Shown here piece by piece: positions 8,712-16,146 of a stretch of 64,000 nt of DNA. The stretch covers positions 186,001 through 250,000 of the forward strand of contig DUNO01000001.1 of NCBI GenBank assembly GCA_012839295.1, written 5' to 3'. Position 1 is the stretch's first letter. Every line of letters begins with the position of its first letter. The notes beneath the pieces are model-generated. The model was not told where the DNA came from. It was given only the letters and a program-made list of their open reading frames with translations, and searched no databases. The stretch comes from Clostridiales bacterium. Lineage in GTDB: Bacteria > Bacillota > Clostridia > Lachnospirales > Lachnospiraceae. The position numbers and the translations under genes are program-made.

Positions 8712-9584
8712 TTATCTTCTTTCTGCAATAGCCAGATCCACGCGCTCTACGAACATGCGGCGGATACCCTCATATTCACCAAGCCCCTTAAGGATGCACT
8801 CCACCTCATAGCCTTCCTCTTCAAAGGCTGTCTTCCAGGAGCCTTCCCCATCCCCGGCCATATCATTATTTGCATGGTCGCCGGCGACAATCATAAGGGG
8901 ATATAGCACAACTTTTTTTGCTTGATGGGCCGCAACCCGTTTTTTAACCGTATCCAGGTCAGGGTAGTTCTCCACCGTTCCGATAAAAATATTATGGTAG
9001 CCCATATCCTTCATCCGGTAATCCAGGGCTGCGTAAGCAGAATTTGCAAAGTGGTCCGTACCGTGCCCCATCAGTACGACAGCGGTATTTTCCAGGTTGG
9101 TTTCCGGAATCTCGGCCGCAACAGCCTCCGCCAGCCTGGCGTAATCCTCCTCAGAGGTAAGGAGGGGGGAGCCGACATGAAGGGCTTCGAAGCTGCCCTT
9201 ATATGGCTCAACAAGGGAGAGCATTTCCTCGTACTCATAGCCGTTCATCACATGGGTGGGCTGCACGATTACAGTACCGTAGCCTTCAAGGACCAGGCTG
9301 CACATGGCTTCATCCACATTATCAATCTTCAGCCCGTCACGCTTTTTAAGCTTGTTAATGACCATCCGGCTTGTAAAAGCACGCTTTAACGCATAGCCCG
9401 GGTAGGCTAAGGAAATGGCTTTTTCTATGGCACCGATGGTCTTTTCGCGGCTGTCATTATAGCTGGTCCCAAAGCTGGCTACCAGGATGGCCTTCTTTGC
9501 CGGATCCCCCTTAGTTGTTGCCGGGATATCTGCCGCCGGCGCTGTCGTATGCCCGTCTATCTGTGATACATTTTCTTTTGTCAT
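8712..9584 (-). CDS. cbiK: Sirohydrochlorin cobaltochelatase CbiK
   Basis: Inserts cobalt into sirohydrochlorin, the entry step of the oxygen-independent cobalamin pathway. The 290-residue protein has a 30-residue N-terminal extension, then the CbiK opening ILVASFGTSYNDSREKTI. VQPTHVMNGYEYEEM carries one predicted metal-binding His, and VLMGHGTDHFAN carries the second active-site His region. LMIVAGDHANNDMAGD is another family block. It is transcribed opposite to the cbiD-L operon, from its own consensus promoter and a structured leader, which suggests separate control. AGGAG at plus-strand 9596-9600 serves the ATG at 9584. No signal peptide is seen, unlike the periplasmic variants known in some bacteria. 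Confidence 0.92.
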   Translation of the reverse strand: MTKENVSQIDGHTTAPAADIPATTKGDPAKKAILVASFGTSYNDSREKTIGAIEKAISLAYPGYALKRAFTSRMVINKLKKRDGLKIDNVDEAMCSLVLEGYGTVIVQPTHVMNGYEYEEMLSLVEPYKGSFEALHVGSPLLTSEEDYARLAEAVAAEIPETNLENTAVVLMGHGTDHFANSAYAALDYRMKDMGYHNIFIGTVENYPDLDTVKKRVAAHQAKKVVLYPLMIVAGDHANNDMAGDGEGSWKTAFEEEGYEVECILKGLGEYEGIRRMFVERVDLAIAERR

Positions 9585-9725
9585 AATTTTTTAATCTCCT
9601 TTAAAGGAGGAGTAACCGCCCTCTTGTGGATAACTTACCTCCTGATTTAAGGATTTACCTCCTTTTTTGGAATTCCCTTTTCGGGGGATTCCTTCATCTG
9701 CCGATTTGGCGGGACTTGATATACT
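9585..9725 (-). promoter_or_regulatory. Structured leader of cbiK with a sequestered ribosome binding site
   Basis: Read on the minus strand, the roughly 140-nt leader has two copies of GGAGGTAA (complements of 9655-9662 and 9635-9642), then TTACTCCTCC (9606-9615), then the true AGGAG. The true site lies in the perfect palindrome CTCCTTTAAAGGAG (9596-9609). The CTCC arm can hide the ribosome binding site. Either GGAGGTAA copy could instead pair, with a bulge, to TTACTCCTCC and free it. That is the layout of an RNA switch acting on translation, but no known riboswitch class is recognised. A further hairpin (GGAAT/ATTCC, about 9669-9692) lies upstream. Confidence 0.45.
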
Positions 9726-9731
9726 GAGACG

Positions 9732-9760
9732 ATTATATTTTTAACTGTAATAAATGTCAA
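9732..9760 (-). promoter_or_regulatory. Consensus sigma-A promoter for cbiK
   Basis: On the minus strand: TTGACA (complement of 9755-9760), exactly 17 nt, TATAAT (complement of 9732-9737). Both hexamers match consensus fully. The predicted start is near 9725. Confidence 0.8.
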
Positions 9761-9820
9761 GACGAACTTAAAATTTTGTGTGGCCATCATGCAAATTGCC
9801 GGATGGGGTCAAATGCAAAC

Positions 9821-9849
9821 TTGACAGCGGAAGCCGATCTTGTTAATAT
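9821..9849 (+). promoter_or_regulatory. Promoter of the riboswitch-controlled cbi operon
   Basis: TTGACA (9821-9826), 17 nt, TAATAT (9844-9849), with a predicted start near 9856 just before the riboswitch. It lies back to back with the cbiK promoter. Confidence 0.65.
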
Positions 9850-9855
9850 GGAGAT

Positions 9856-10040
9856 GGAGTTCAGGTTCCCATACCTCCAGCCGGGATATGGGATGAAAAG
9901 GGAATGCGGTGAGAATCCGCAGCAATCCCATTGCTGTATTTACGGAGTACATCTTCAGGATTTGAAGGAATCAGCCACTGGTGGTACCGGGAAGGCGAAG
10001 GTGTATGAGGATGTATAAGTCAGAATACCTGCCTGGACTT
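9856..10040 (+). promoter_or_regulatory. Cobalamin (B12) riboswitch
   Basis: Several conserved blocks of the class are in order. There is a GGGAATGCGGTGAGAATCCG-like block at about 9900-9918, then the GCCACTG ... GGGAAGGC pair at about 9974-9996. The B12 box appears as AAGTCAGAATACCTGCC at about 10017-10033. It lies between a good promoter and an intrinsic terminator upstream of cbiD. By analogy with known members, bound adenosylcobalamin should lower expression of the synthesis operon. The exact 5' boundary is approximate. Confidence 0.9.
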
Positions 10041-10144
10041 GTCGATGGCAATTCTGTGAGGACGGAATATGTTATATTTATTTTGAGTGGGCAGGTACAG
10101 TTGGGTTTTTAATACCTTTTACTACAGTAGATATAAATGATTTC

Positions 10145-10184
10145 AATAGCCTTATAGTTGCTGACAACTAGGGGCTATTTTTGC
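10145..10184 (+). terminator. Intrinsic terminator of the riboswitch expression platform
   Basis: AATAGCC (10145-10151) pairs with GGCTATT (10173-10179) and an inner stem TAGTTG/CAACTA extends it, followed by a short T run. It lies about 105 nt past the B12 box and before cbiD, as expected for transcriptional attenuation. Confidence 0.7.
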
Positions 10185-10268
10185 GTTGCTGCCATTGTTT
10201 GCGCTGTTGCCATTATTTGTGTTGTTGCCATTATGTGTGTACAGTCATTGTTTTCGTTGCTGTCATTA
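10180..10268 (+). repeat. Degenerate roughly 21-nt tandem repeat ahead of cbiD
   Basis: Four to five imperfect units with the core TTGCTGCCATT (variants TGTTGCCATT, ACAGTCATT, TTGCTGTCATT) fill the gap between the riboswitch terminator and the cbiD ribosome binding site. A frame through it is in phase with cbiD and gives a Cys/His-rich peptide, but no ribosome binding site supports its translation. Confidence 0.6.
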
Positions 10269-10285
10269 AAGCGGAGGTAGCTGCA

Positions 10286-11410
10286 ATGGATGAATATATT
10301 GTAAAAAATAATAAAAAGCTCAGGCTTGGCTATACCACCGGATCCTGTGCCGCGGCTGCCGCCAAGGCGGCGGCCAGGATGCTGCTGGAGCAAAGGAAGG
10401 TGGATTCCATACCGCTTATGACACCGAAGGGCATCCTGTTGAAGCTTAAGGTCCTGGAGGCGGTGGTGACCTTAGGGAGGGCAAGCTGCGGCATAAAAAA
10501 GGATGCCGGAGATGACCCGGATGTTACGGACGGGATTATGGTCTATGCGCTTGCCGAAAAATGTATGGAGCCGGGGGTAATCCTGGAGGGAGGCCTGGGC
10601 ATCGGCAGGGTGACCAAAAAGGGCTTGGAGCAGGAGCCGGGAGAAGCCGCCATTAACAAGGTTCCAAGAAGGATGATACGGGAAGCGGTTTTGGAGGTCA
10701 TGGAGGAGCTTGACTACCCGGGAGGGATAAAGGTAACCATATCCATCCCGGAGGGAGTGGAAATTGCGAAGAAAACCTTTAATCCGAGGCTTGGGATTGA
10801 GGGCGGAATATCCATCCTGGGAACCAGCGGTATTGTGGAGCCAATGAGTGAGGAAGCAATTAAGGAGACCATCCACCTTGAGATTAGGCTCCTGCGTGCC
10901 TCAGGGAAAATGCACCTGCTGTGCACCCCGGGCAATTATGGGGTTGATTTCGCGAAGGAAACCCTGGGGCTGGATTTGGAAAAAGGGGTAAAATGCAGCA
11001 ATTATATAGGGGATACCATTGATTATGCCGTGGCGGAGGGACTTGAGACAGTGGTGCTGGTGGGGCATATCGGAAAGCTGGTGAAGCTGGCGGCAGGTAT
11101 CATGAATACCCATTCCAGACAGGCGGACGGGCGCATGGAAATACTGACCGCCCATGCGGCAATGGCCGGAGGAGATCCGGAGCTTCTGAAGAAGATTATG
11201 GCGGCCATTACAACGGAAGAGGCTCTGGAATATATCAAGGAAAAGGGGCTGCTGGAGGATACAATGGAGCTTATCATGGAACGGATGCTTTATTACCTGG
11301 AAAAGCGGGCTTATGACAAGCTGAAGCTGGGCGTGGTCACCTTTTCCAATCAATTGGGATTACTGGGAAAAACAAAAGGAGTGGAGGAACTTTTATGGTA
11401 CATTTCGTAG
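10286..11410 (+). CDS. cbiD: Cobalt-precorrin-5B (C1)-methyltransferase CbiD
   Basis: Methylates C1 of the corrin ring with S-adenosylmethionine in the anaerobic cobalamin pathway. The 374-residue protein opens with the family hallmark LGYTTGSCAAAAAKAA. It carries VSIPEGVEIAKKTFNPRLGI-like and GGISILGTSGIVEPMS blocks (about residues 150-195) and a late block VGHIGKLVKLAAGIMNTHS (about 255-273). GGAGG at 10273-10277, eight bases away, fixes the start at ATG 10286; a 35-residue upstream extension would run through a tandem repeat and is rejected. It is the first gene of the B12-riboswitch operon, and its end overlaps cbiF by 16 bases, indicating translational coupling. Confidence 0.95.
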   Translation: MDEYIVKNNKKLRLGYTTGSCAAAAAKAAARMLLEQRKVDSIPLMTPKGILLKLKVLEAVVTLGRASCGIKKDAGDDPDVTDGIMVYALAEKCMEPGVILEGGLGIGRVTKKGLEQEPGEAAINKVPRRMIREAVLEVMEELDYPGGIKVTISIPEGVEIAKKTFNPRLGIEGGISILGTSGIVEPMSEEAIKETIHLEIRLLRASGKMHLLCTPGNYGVDFAKETLGLDLEKGVKCSNYIGDTIDYAVAEGLETVVLVGHIGKLVKLAAGIMNTHSRQADGRMEILTAHAAMAGGDPELLKKIMAAITTEEALEYIKEKGLLEDTMELIMERMLYYLEKRAYDKLKLGVVTFSNQLGLLGKTKGVEELLWYIS

Positions 11411-12153
11411 GAGCCGGTTCAGGAGCAGAGGATTTAATAACGGTAAGGGGACTTAAGCTGCTGCAGGAGGCAGATGTGGTCATATATGCCGGTTCTCTGG
11501 TGAATCCTGGCTTGTTAAAGAATAAAAAGGAAGGCTGTCAGGTTTATAACAGCGCCTATATGACCTTGCCGGAGGTTGTTGATGTTATGAAGAAGGCTGA
11601 GGAGGAAGGGCTTGTGACGGTGCGCCTCCATACGGGGGATCCCTGTTTATACGGCGCCATCCATGAGCAGATGGAGTTCCTTGATGAACTGGGGATAGCC
11701 TATGATGTCTGCCCCGGTGTCAGCTCCTTTTGCGGAGCAGCATCAGCGCTGAATCTGGAATATACCTTACCCAACGTGTCGCAGAGCGTCATTATTACAC
11801 GGATGGCGGGAAGAACCCCTGTTCCGGAGAAGGAAAGCATCAGGTCCTTTGCCGCGCACCGGGCAACCATGGTTATCTTCTTAAGTACCGGCTTATTAAA
11901 GGAGCTGTCAGAGCAGCTGGTGGAAGGGGGTTATCCCGGGGATACCCCGGCAGCAATTGTCTATAAGGCAACCTGGGAGGATGAGAAGAAATTCATCTGT
12001 ACCGTCGGAACCTTGGAGCAGACAGCAAGGGATAACCATATCACAAAAACAGCGCTCATTATTGTCGGAGACGTAATCACACCGACGGACTATAGAAACT
12101 CTGAGCTTTATAATCCTGCATTTTCGACAGAATTCAGGAAGGCGGCGGAGTAG
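11395..12153 (+). CDS. cbiF: Cobalt-precorrin-4 C11-methyltransferase CbiF
   Basis: SAM-dependent tetrapyrrole methylase that adds the C11 methyl group. The 252-residue protein has the family blocks VGAGSGAEDLITVRG at the N-terminus, VVIYAGSLVNPGLL, the P-rich strand LHTGDPCLYGAIHEQM (about residues 78-93) and YDVCPGVSSF with the conserved PGVSS turn. TLPNVSQSVIITRMAGRTPV is characteristic of CbiF/CobM. The start lies inside the end of cbiD. cbiG follows 11 bases after its stop. Confidence 0.95.
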   Translation: MVHFVGAGSGAEDLITVRGLKLLQEADVVIYAGSLVNPGLLKNKKEGCQVYNSAYMTLPEVVDVMKKAEEEGLVTVRLHTGDPCLYGAIHEQMEFLDELGIAYDVCPGVSSFCGAASALNLEYTLPNVSQSVIITRMAGRTPVPEKESIRSFAAHRATMVIFLSTGLLKELSEQLVEGGYPGDTPAAIVYKATWEDEKKFICTVGTLEQTARDNHITKTALIIVGDVITPTDYRNSELYNPAFSTEFRKAAE

Positions 12154-12164
12154 GAAGAGGTGCC

Positions 12165-13220
12165 ATGGAGAAGATAAGCATCGTCAGTTTTACAGGAAAT
12201 GGGACAAGGCTGTGCAGTACGGTGGCCTCAGAATTAAAAACCCTTGGGTATGAAGTAAATGCTTATGCAATGGAGGCTTATATCCGGGAGCCGGAGGCCG
12301 GTTCCTCCATCCGCCCCTTAAAAGTAAGGCTTAAGGAATGGACAGGGGAACAGTTTCAGGATGCGGACGCAATCATATACATTGGAGCCGTCGGGATTGC
12401 GGTCAGGGCAATTGCCCCTTTTGTAAAGGATAAGACAACGGATCCGGCAGTCATCGTAATTGATGAAAAGGCCAGGTTTGTCATTCCGGTCCTGTCCGGG
12501 CATATTGGCGGGGCCAACGAGCTGGCCGGTGAGCTTTCCTTGAGCCTTAATTCAATGCCGGTGATTACAACGGCTACAGACCTTAACCAGCTGTTTGCGG
12601 TAGATGTATTTGCGGGAAAGAATAATTTGTTTATTTCCAATATGGAATATGCAAAAAGGATTTCGGCTGCCTTACTCAGGCATGAGAAGATAGGCTTTGC
12701 CAGCGATTTTCAGATCAAGGGTATCCTTCCGGAGCAAATTACGCCGGAGTTAAAGACGGAGTATGGGATCTGCATTTCGCTGAGTGAAAAAAGCGGGCCT
12801 TTTGCGAAAACCCTGAACCTGATTCCCAGGGTCATTACCCTTGGTATCGGCTGCAGGAAGGGGAAAACTCTGGAGGAAATAGAGCAGGCAGTGCTTGAGG
12901 CGCTGGAGGGGCAGGGTATCTCCATACATGCAGTAAGGAACGTAGCTTCCATTGATTTGAAGAGCCAGGAAAAGGGTCTGGTGGATTTTTGCAGGAAATA
13001 TGGGCTGGAATTCCATACCTATTCCTCCGGTCAATTAGAGGCAGTTCCGGGAAGCTTTTCTGAATCCGAATATGTAAAAAAGGTTACAGGCACCGGCAAT
13101 GTGTGTGAAAGGGCGGCCATCCTCGGGAGCAGCTATGGGCGGCTGGTGCAGGGAAAGACTGCAAGGGACGGAGTAACCGTCAGTATGGCAAGAAGGGAAC
13201 AGGTGATTTACTTTGAATAA
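12165..13220 (+). CDS. cbiG: Cobalt-precorrin-5A hydrolase CbiG
   Basis: Opens the delta-lactone of cobalt-precorrin-5A and releases acetaldehyde, a step specific to the anaerobic route. The 351-residue protein has the expected three parts. The N-terminal domain contains DAIIYIGAVGIAVRAIAPF (about residues 68-86). VIVIDEKARFVIPVLSGHIGGANELA leads to the core, and the C-terminal domain has TLGIGCRKGKTLEEI (about residues 222-236) and SIDLKSQEKGL. Length is normal. An AGAGGTG-type ribosome binding site precedes the ATG. Its last eight bases overlap cbiH. Confidence 0.94.
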   Translation: MEKISIVSFTGNGTRLCSTVASELKTLGYEVNAYAMEAYIREPEAGSSIRPLKVRLKEWTGEQFQDADAIIYIGAVGIAVRAIAPFVKDKTTDPAVIVIDEKARFVIPVLSGHIGGANELAGELSLSLNSMPVITTATDLNQLFAVDVFAGKNNLFISNMEYAKRISAALLRHEKIGFASDFQIKGILPEQITPELKTEYGICISLSEKSGPFAKTLNLIPRVITLGIGCRKGKTLEEIEQAVLEALEGQGISIHAVRNVASIDLKSQEKGLVDFCRKYGLEFHTYSSGQLEAVPGSFSESEYVKKVTGTGNVCERAAILGSSYGRLVQGKTARDGVTVSMARREQVIYFE

Positions 13221-13956
13221 ATTATACGTGGTCGGAATTGGTCCGGGCGAATATGAGCAGATGACAATGAAAGCGGTAAAAGCGATGGAAATGAGCGATA
13301 CCATCATTGGATATACGGTGTATGTGGACTTGGTGAAGGAGCATTTTCCGGAAAAGGAATTTATGACAACCCCAATGAAGCGGGAGATGGAGCGGTGTAT
13401 CCAGGCCTTTGAGGTAGCTAACACCGGCAGGACGGTTTCCATGATCTGCAGCGGGGATGCAGGAGTGTATGGAATGTCAGGGCTTATTCTGGAGCTGGGG
13501 ACAAGATACCCCGAGACTGAGGTAGAGCTGATCCCCGGGGTTACTGCTGCCTTAGCGGGAGGAAGTGTGCTGGGAGCTCCGCTGATGCACGATTTTGCGG
13601 TGATCAGCCTGAGTGATCTGCTGACACCCTGGGAAAAGATCGAGAAGAGGCTGGAATGTGCGGCAGAAGCTGATCTTGCTATCTGCTTATATAATCCCTC
13701 CAGTAAGAAGCGTGCCGATTATCTGCGGAAGGCCTGCGATATTGTTATGAGATATGCAGGGGAGGAAACGGTGTGCGGAATTGTTGTCAATATCGGAAGA
13801 GAAGGGGAAGAGGGAAGAATCTTATCCTTGCGGGAGCTTAGGGATACTCCGGTGGATATGTTTACGACGGTATTTATCGGGAATTCCCAGACGAAGGAAA
13901 TTGATGGATATATGGTCACTCCGAGGGGCTATGAGGTGGCAGGATTCGAGAAGTAG
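13213..13956 (+). CDS. cbiH: Cobalt-factor III / precorrin-3B C17-methyltransferase CbiH
   Basis: SAM-dependent methylase that adds the C17 methyl group and contracts the macrocycle. The 247-residue protein has LYVVGIGPGEYEQMTMKA, TIIGYTVYVDLVKEHF, the strand ICSGDAGVYGMSGLILE and LIPGVTAALAGGSVLGAPL, all typical of CbiH/CobJ. The start is TTG 13213, inside the end of cbiG and about six bases after AGGTGA (13201-13206); no ATG fits. The next gene is 200 bases away, separated by a 123-nt fold-back element, so expression may change here. Confidence 0.93.
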   Translation: MNKLYVVGIGPGEYEQMTMKAVKAMEMSDTIIGYTVYVDLVKEHFPEKEFMTTPMKREMERCIQAFEVANTGRTVSMICSGDAGVYGMSGLILELGTRYPETEVELIPGVTAALAGGSVLGAPLMHDFAVISLSDLLTPWEKIEKRLECAAEADLAICLYNPSSKKRADYLRKACDIVMRYAGEETVCGIVVNIGREGEEGRILSLRELRDTPVDMFTTVFIGNSQTKEIDGYMVTPRGYEVAGFEK

Positions 13957-13977
13957 ATGGCGAGGGGTAGGTTGTGA

Positions 13978-14100
13978 GGTGAATATGAGGGTATCTATAT
14001 CCACCTGGGCTTGCCTTTAACATCCCATGATTGCCAAGTGCAGGCAACCACGGGAAGCCCGGTCTGCGCCCAGGTGGATATAGATATCCTCATATTCACC
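13978..14100. repeat. 123-nt fold-back element, copy 1
   Basis: Near-perfect palindrome inside the cobalamin operon, between cbiH and the cbiJET fusion. Positions 1-33 pair with 91-123 (one G-T pair only). An inner stem, positions 47-58 with 66-77, encloses a 7-nt AAGTGCA loop. Outer arms begin GGTGAATATGAG and end CTCATATTCACC. Two further copies of exactly the same length lie at 25915 and 35155. It encodes no plausible protein. Confidence 0.9.
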
Positions 14101-14160
14101 GCGGTAGTCTTCGGGTTTTGCGACCACCTATATGAGATTAGGGAAGTAAGGAAGGTGCGT

Positions 14161-16146
14161 ATGAGTGAAATATTAATCTTTGCGGGTACGGCGGAAGGGA
14201 GAAGCCTGGCGGAGGAGTTATCCGGCAGCGGAATTTGGATTCATGTTTGCGTGGCGACGGAATACGGGGAGAAGCTTCTTCCGAAGGGGGAGGATATTAC
14301 GGTAACCTCGTCGAGGCTGGATGCGGAGGAAATGGGGCGGCTGATGAAGGAAGAGCAGGTATCCCTGGTAATTGATGCTACCCATCCCTATGCGGTAATT
14401 GTGTCGGAGAACATCAAAAAGGCCTGCAAAGAATCGGGAAAAGAATATTTACGGCTGCTGCGGGACAGCCTTCAGGCGGAAAATGATAATATCCTTTATG
14501 TGGAATCGGTGGAGGAGGCAGCCGGGTATCTAAAAGGCACCGAAGGAAATGTCCTTCTTACCACCGGCAGTAAGGAGCTGGCAAAGTATACCTGCGTTCC
14601 TGATTATAAGATCCGTTTTTATGCCCGGGTGCTATCCACGCCGGAGGTTGTCGCCCAATGTGCGGAGCTTGGCTTTGAAGGGAAGAACCTGATCTGCATG
14701 CAGGGGCCTTTTTCTGAGGAATTAAATTACGCCATGCTAAAGCAGATCGATGCCAGGTATTTGGTGACAAAGGAATCAGGAAAAGCCGGGGGCTTCCTTG
14801 AGAAAATCAATGCCGTGGTCCGTGCGGGGGTTAAGATGATCGTCATCGGGCGGCCGGGTAAGGAAGAGGGCTTGTCCTATGGGGAATGCCTGAAGCTATT
14901 GGTAGAACGTTACGGATTAAAATTAAAGCAGCATATTGCTTTGGTGGGGATCGGTATGGGCTCCCCGGAAAATATGACCATAGAGGCAGCAAAGGCTTGC
15001 GGGAGGGCGGATCTCCTAATCGGAGCCGGCCGTATCCTGGGGGTTTTGAAAGCTTATAACCGCCCAGTCTTTGAGGCTTATAAACCGGCAGAAATCCGTG
15101 GGTTTATCCAGGAGCATCCGGAATATAAGAATATAGTAGTTGCCTTATCAGGGGATACGGGGTTCTACAGCGGAGCAAAAAAACTGCTGGCTGAGCTTAA
15201 AGATTACGAGGTTACAGTGTTACCCGGAATTTCTTCCTGTGTCTATTTATGCGCATTACTGAAAACCTCCTGGGAGGATGTGAGGTTCTACAGCATCCAC
15301 GGAAGGGAGGAAAATATCCTGCATGGAATCAGGACGGAGGAAAAGATATTTACCCTCCTCGGCGGAAAGCAGGGGGTGAAGGAGCTTTGCAGGAAGCTGA
15401 TGGATTATGGATATACGGAGGTTATTCTTTCCGTAGGTGAAAGGCTCTCCTACCCTGAGGAACGGATATGGGTTGGAACACCGGGCGAATTGATTAAGCA
15501 GGATTTCTCAGAGCTATGTGCTGTGCTGATAGAGAATCCGGCGGCAAGGAATTCGGCCATTACCCATGGGCTGCCGGATGAAGCCTTTATCCGGGGCAAG
15601 GTTCCGATGACGAAGGAAGAGGTCAGAACGATTTCTGTCTCGAAAATGAGGCTGAAAAGTGACTCCGTAATCTATGATATCGGAGCCGGGACCGGATCGG
15701 TAGCGGTGGAAATGGCACTGTTGGCAGACAAGGGCAGGGTATTTGCCATTGAGAAAAAGGAGGAAGCAGTTCAACTAATCGAGGAAAACAAAAGGAAATT
15801 CTGTGTGGACAACCTGGAGGTCATCCGGGGGACAGCGCCGGAGGCGATGAAAGGGCTGCCGGTGCCGACCCATGCCTTTGTGGGCGGAAGCTCAGGAAAT
15901 CTAAGGAGCGTCCTGACCCGGCTGCTTGACCGTAATCCAGGGGTGAGGGTGGTAATCAATGCCGTTGCCTTAGAGACGGTGGCGGAGGCTACCAGCGCCC
16001 TGAAGGCTTTGAGGATTGAGAATGCGGAATTTGTGCAGGCATCGATTTCAAAGGCTCAGACCTTGGGAGGCTATCATATGATGATGGGCCAGAATCCCGT
16101 ATATATTATAGCATTTTCAGGAGGTAGCGGGGATGGGATTGCCTAG
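14161..16146 (+). CDS. cbiJET: CbiJ-CbiE-CbiT fusion: precorrin-6A reductase / C5-methylase / C15-methylase-decarboxylase
   Basis: A single 661-residue protein carries three consecutive steps. Residues 1-255 are CbiJ: ILIFAGTAEGRSLAEEL, VIDATHPYAVIVSENI and LLTTGSKELAKYT. Residues 260-460 are CbiE, a tetrapyrrole methylase: ALVGIGMGSPENMTIEAA, LSGDTGFYSGAKKL and VLPGISSCVYLCA. Residues 465-661 are CbiT: ITHGLPDEAFIRGKVPMTKE, the SAM site VIYDIGAGTGSVAVEMALLA and FVGGSSGNL. CbiE-CbiT fusions (CobL-like) are common; a CbiJ fusion as well is rarer. The frame is open upstream to 14011, but AAGGAAGG just before ATG 14161 and the CbiJ alignment fix that start; the extension would run through the fold-back element. 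It overlaps cbiA by 14 bases. Confidence 0.93.
   Translation: MSEILIFAGTAEGRSLAEELSGSGIWIHVCVATEYGEKLLPKGEDITVTSSRLDAEEMGRLMKEEQVSLVIDATHPYAVIVSENIKKACKESGKEYLRLLRDSLQAENDNILYVESVEEAAGYLKGTEGNVLLTTGSKELAKYTCVPDYKIRFYARVLSTPEVVAQCAELGFEGKNLICMQGPFSEELNYAMLKQIDARYLVTKESGKAGGFLEKINAVVRAGVKMIVIGRPGKEEGLSYGECLKLLVERYGLKLKQHIALVGIGMGSPENMTIEAAKACGRADLLIGAGRILGVLKAYNRPVFEAYKPAEIRGFIQEHPEYKNIVVALSGDTGFYSGAKKLLAELKDYEVTVLPGISSCVYLCALLKTSWEDVRFYSIHGREENILHGIRTEEKIFTLLGGKQGVKELCRKLMDYGYTEVILSVGERLSYPEERIWVGTPGELIKQDFSELCAVLIENPAARNSAITHGLPDEAFIRGKVPMTKEEVRTISVSKMRLKSDSVIYDIGAGTGSVAVEMALLADKGRVFAIEKKEEAVQLIEENKRKFCVDNLEVIRGTAPEAMKGLPVPTHAFVGGSSGNLRSVLTRLLDRNPGVRVVINAVALETVAEATSALKALRIENAEFVQASISKAQTLGGYHMMMGQNPVYIIAFSGGSGDGIA

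Noticed and set aside
9669-9692. GGAAT/ATTCC hairpin as a terminator in the cbiK leader
   Set aside because: On the minus strand it is followed by A residues, not T; on the plus strand nothing is known to be transcribed into it.
10181-10285. 35-residue N-terminal extension of CbiD (Cys/His-rich)
   Set aside because: It runs through a tandem repeat and part of a terminator and has no ribosome binding site; GGAGG fixes the start at 10286.
11730-11966. Small open frames inside cbi, che and kinase genes on either strand
   Set aside because: They are shadows of well-supported genes with no ribosome binding sites or recognisable products.
14011-14160. 50-residue N-terminal extension of the CbiJET fusion
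   Set aside because: It would be translated from the fold-back element; CbiJ homology and a ribosome binding site place the start at 14161.
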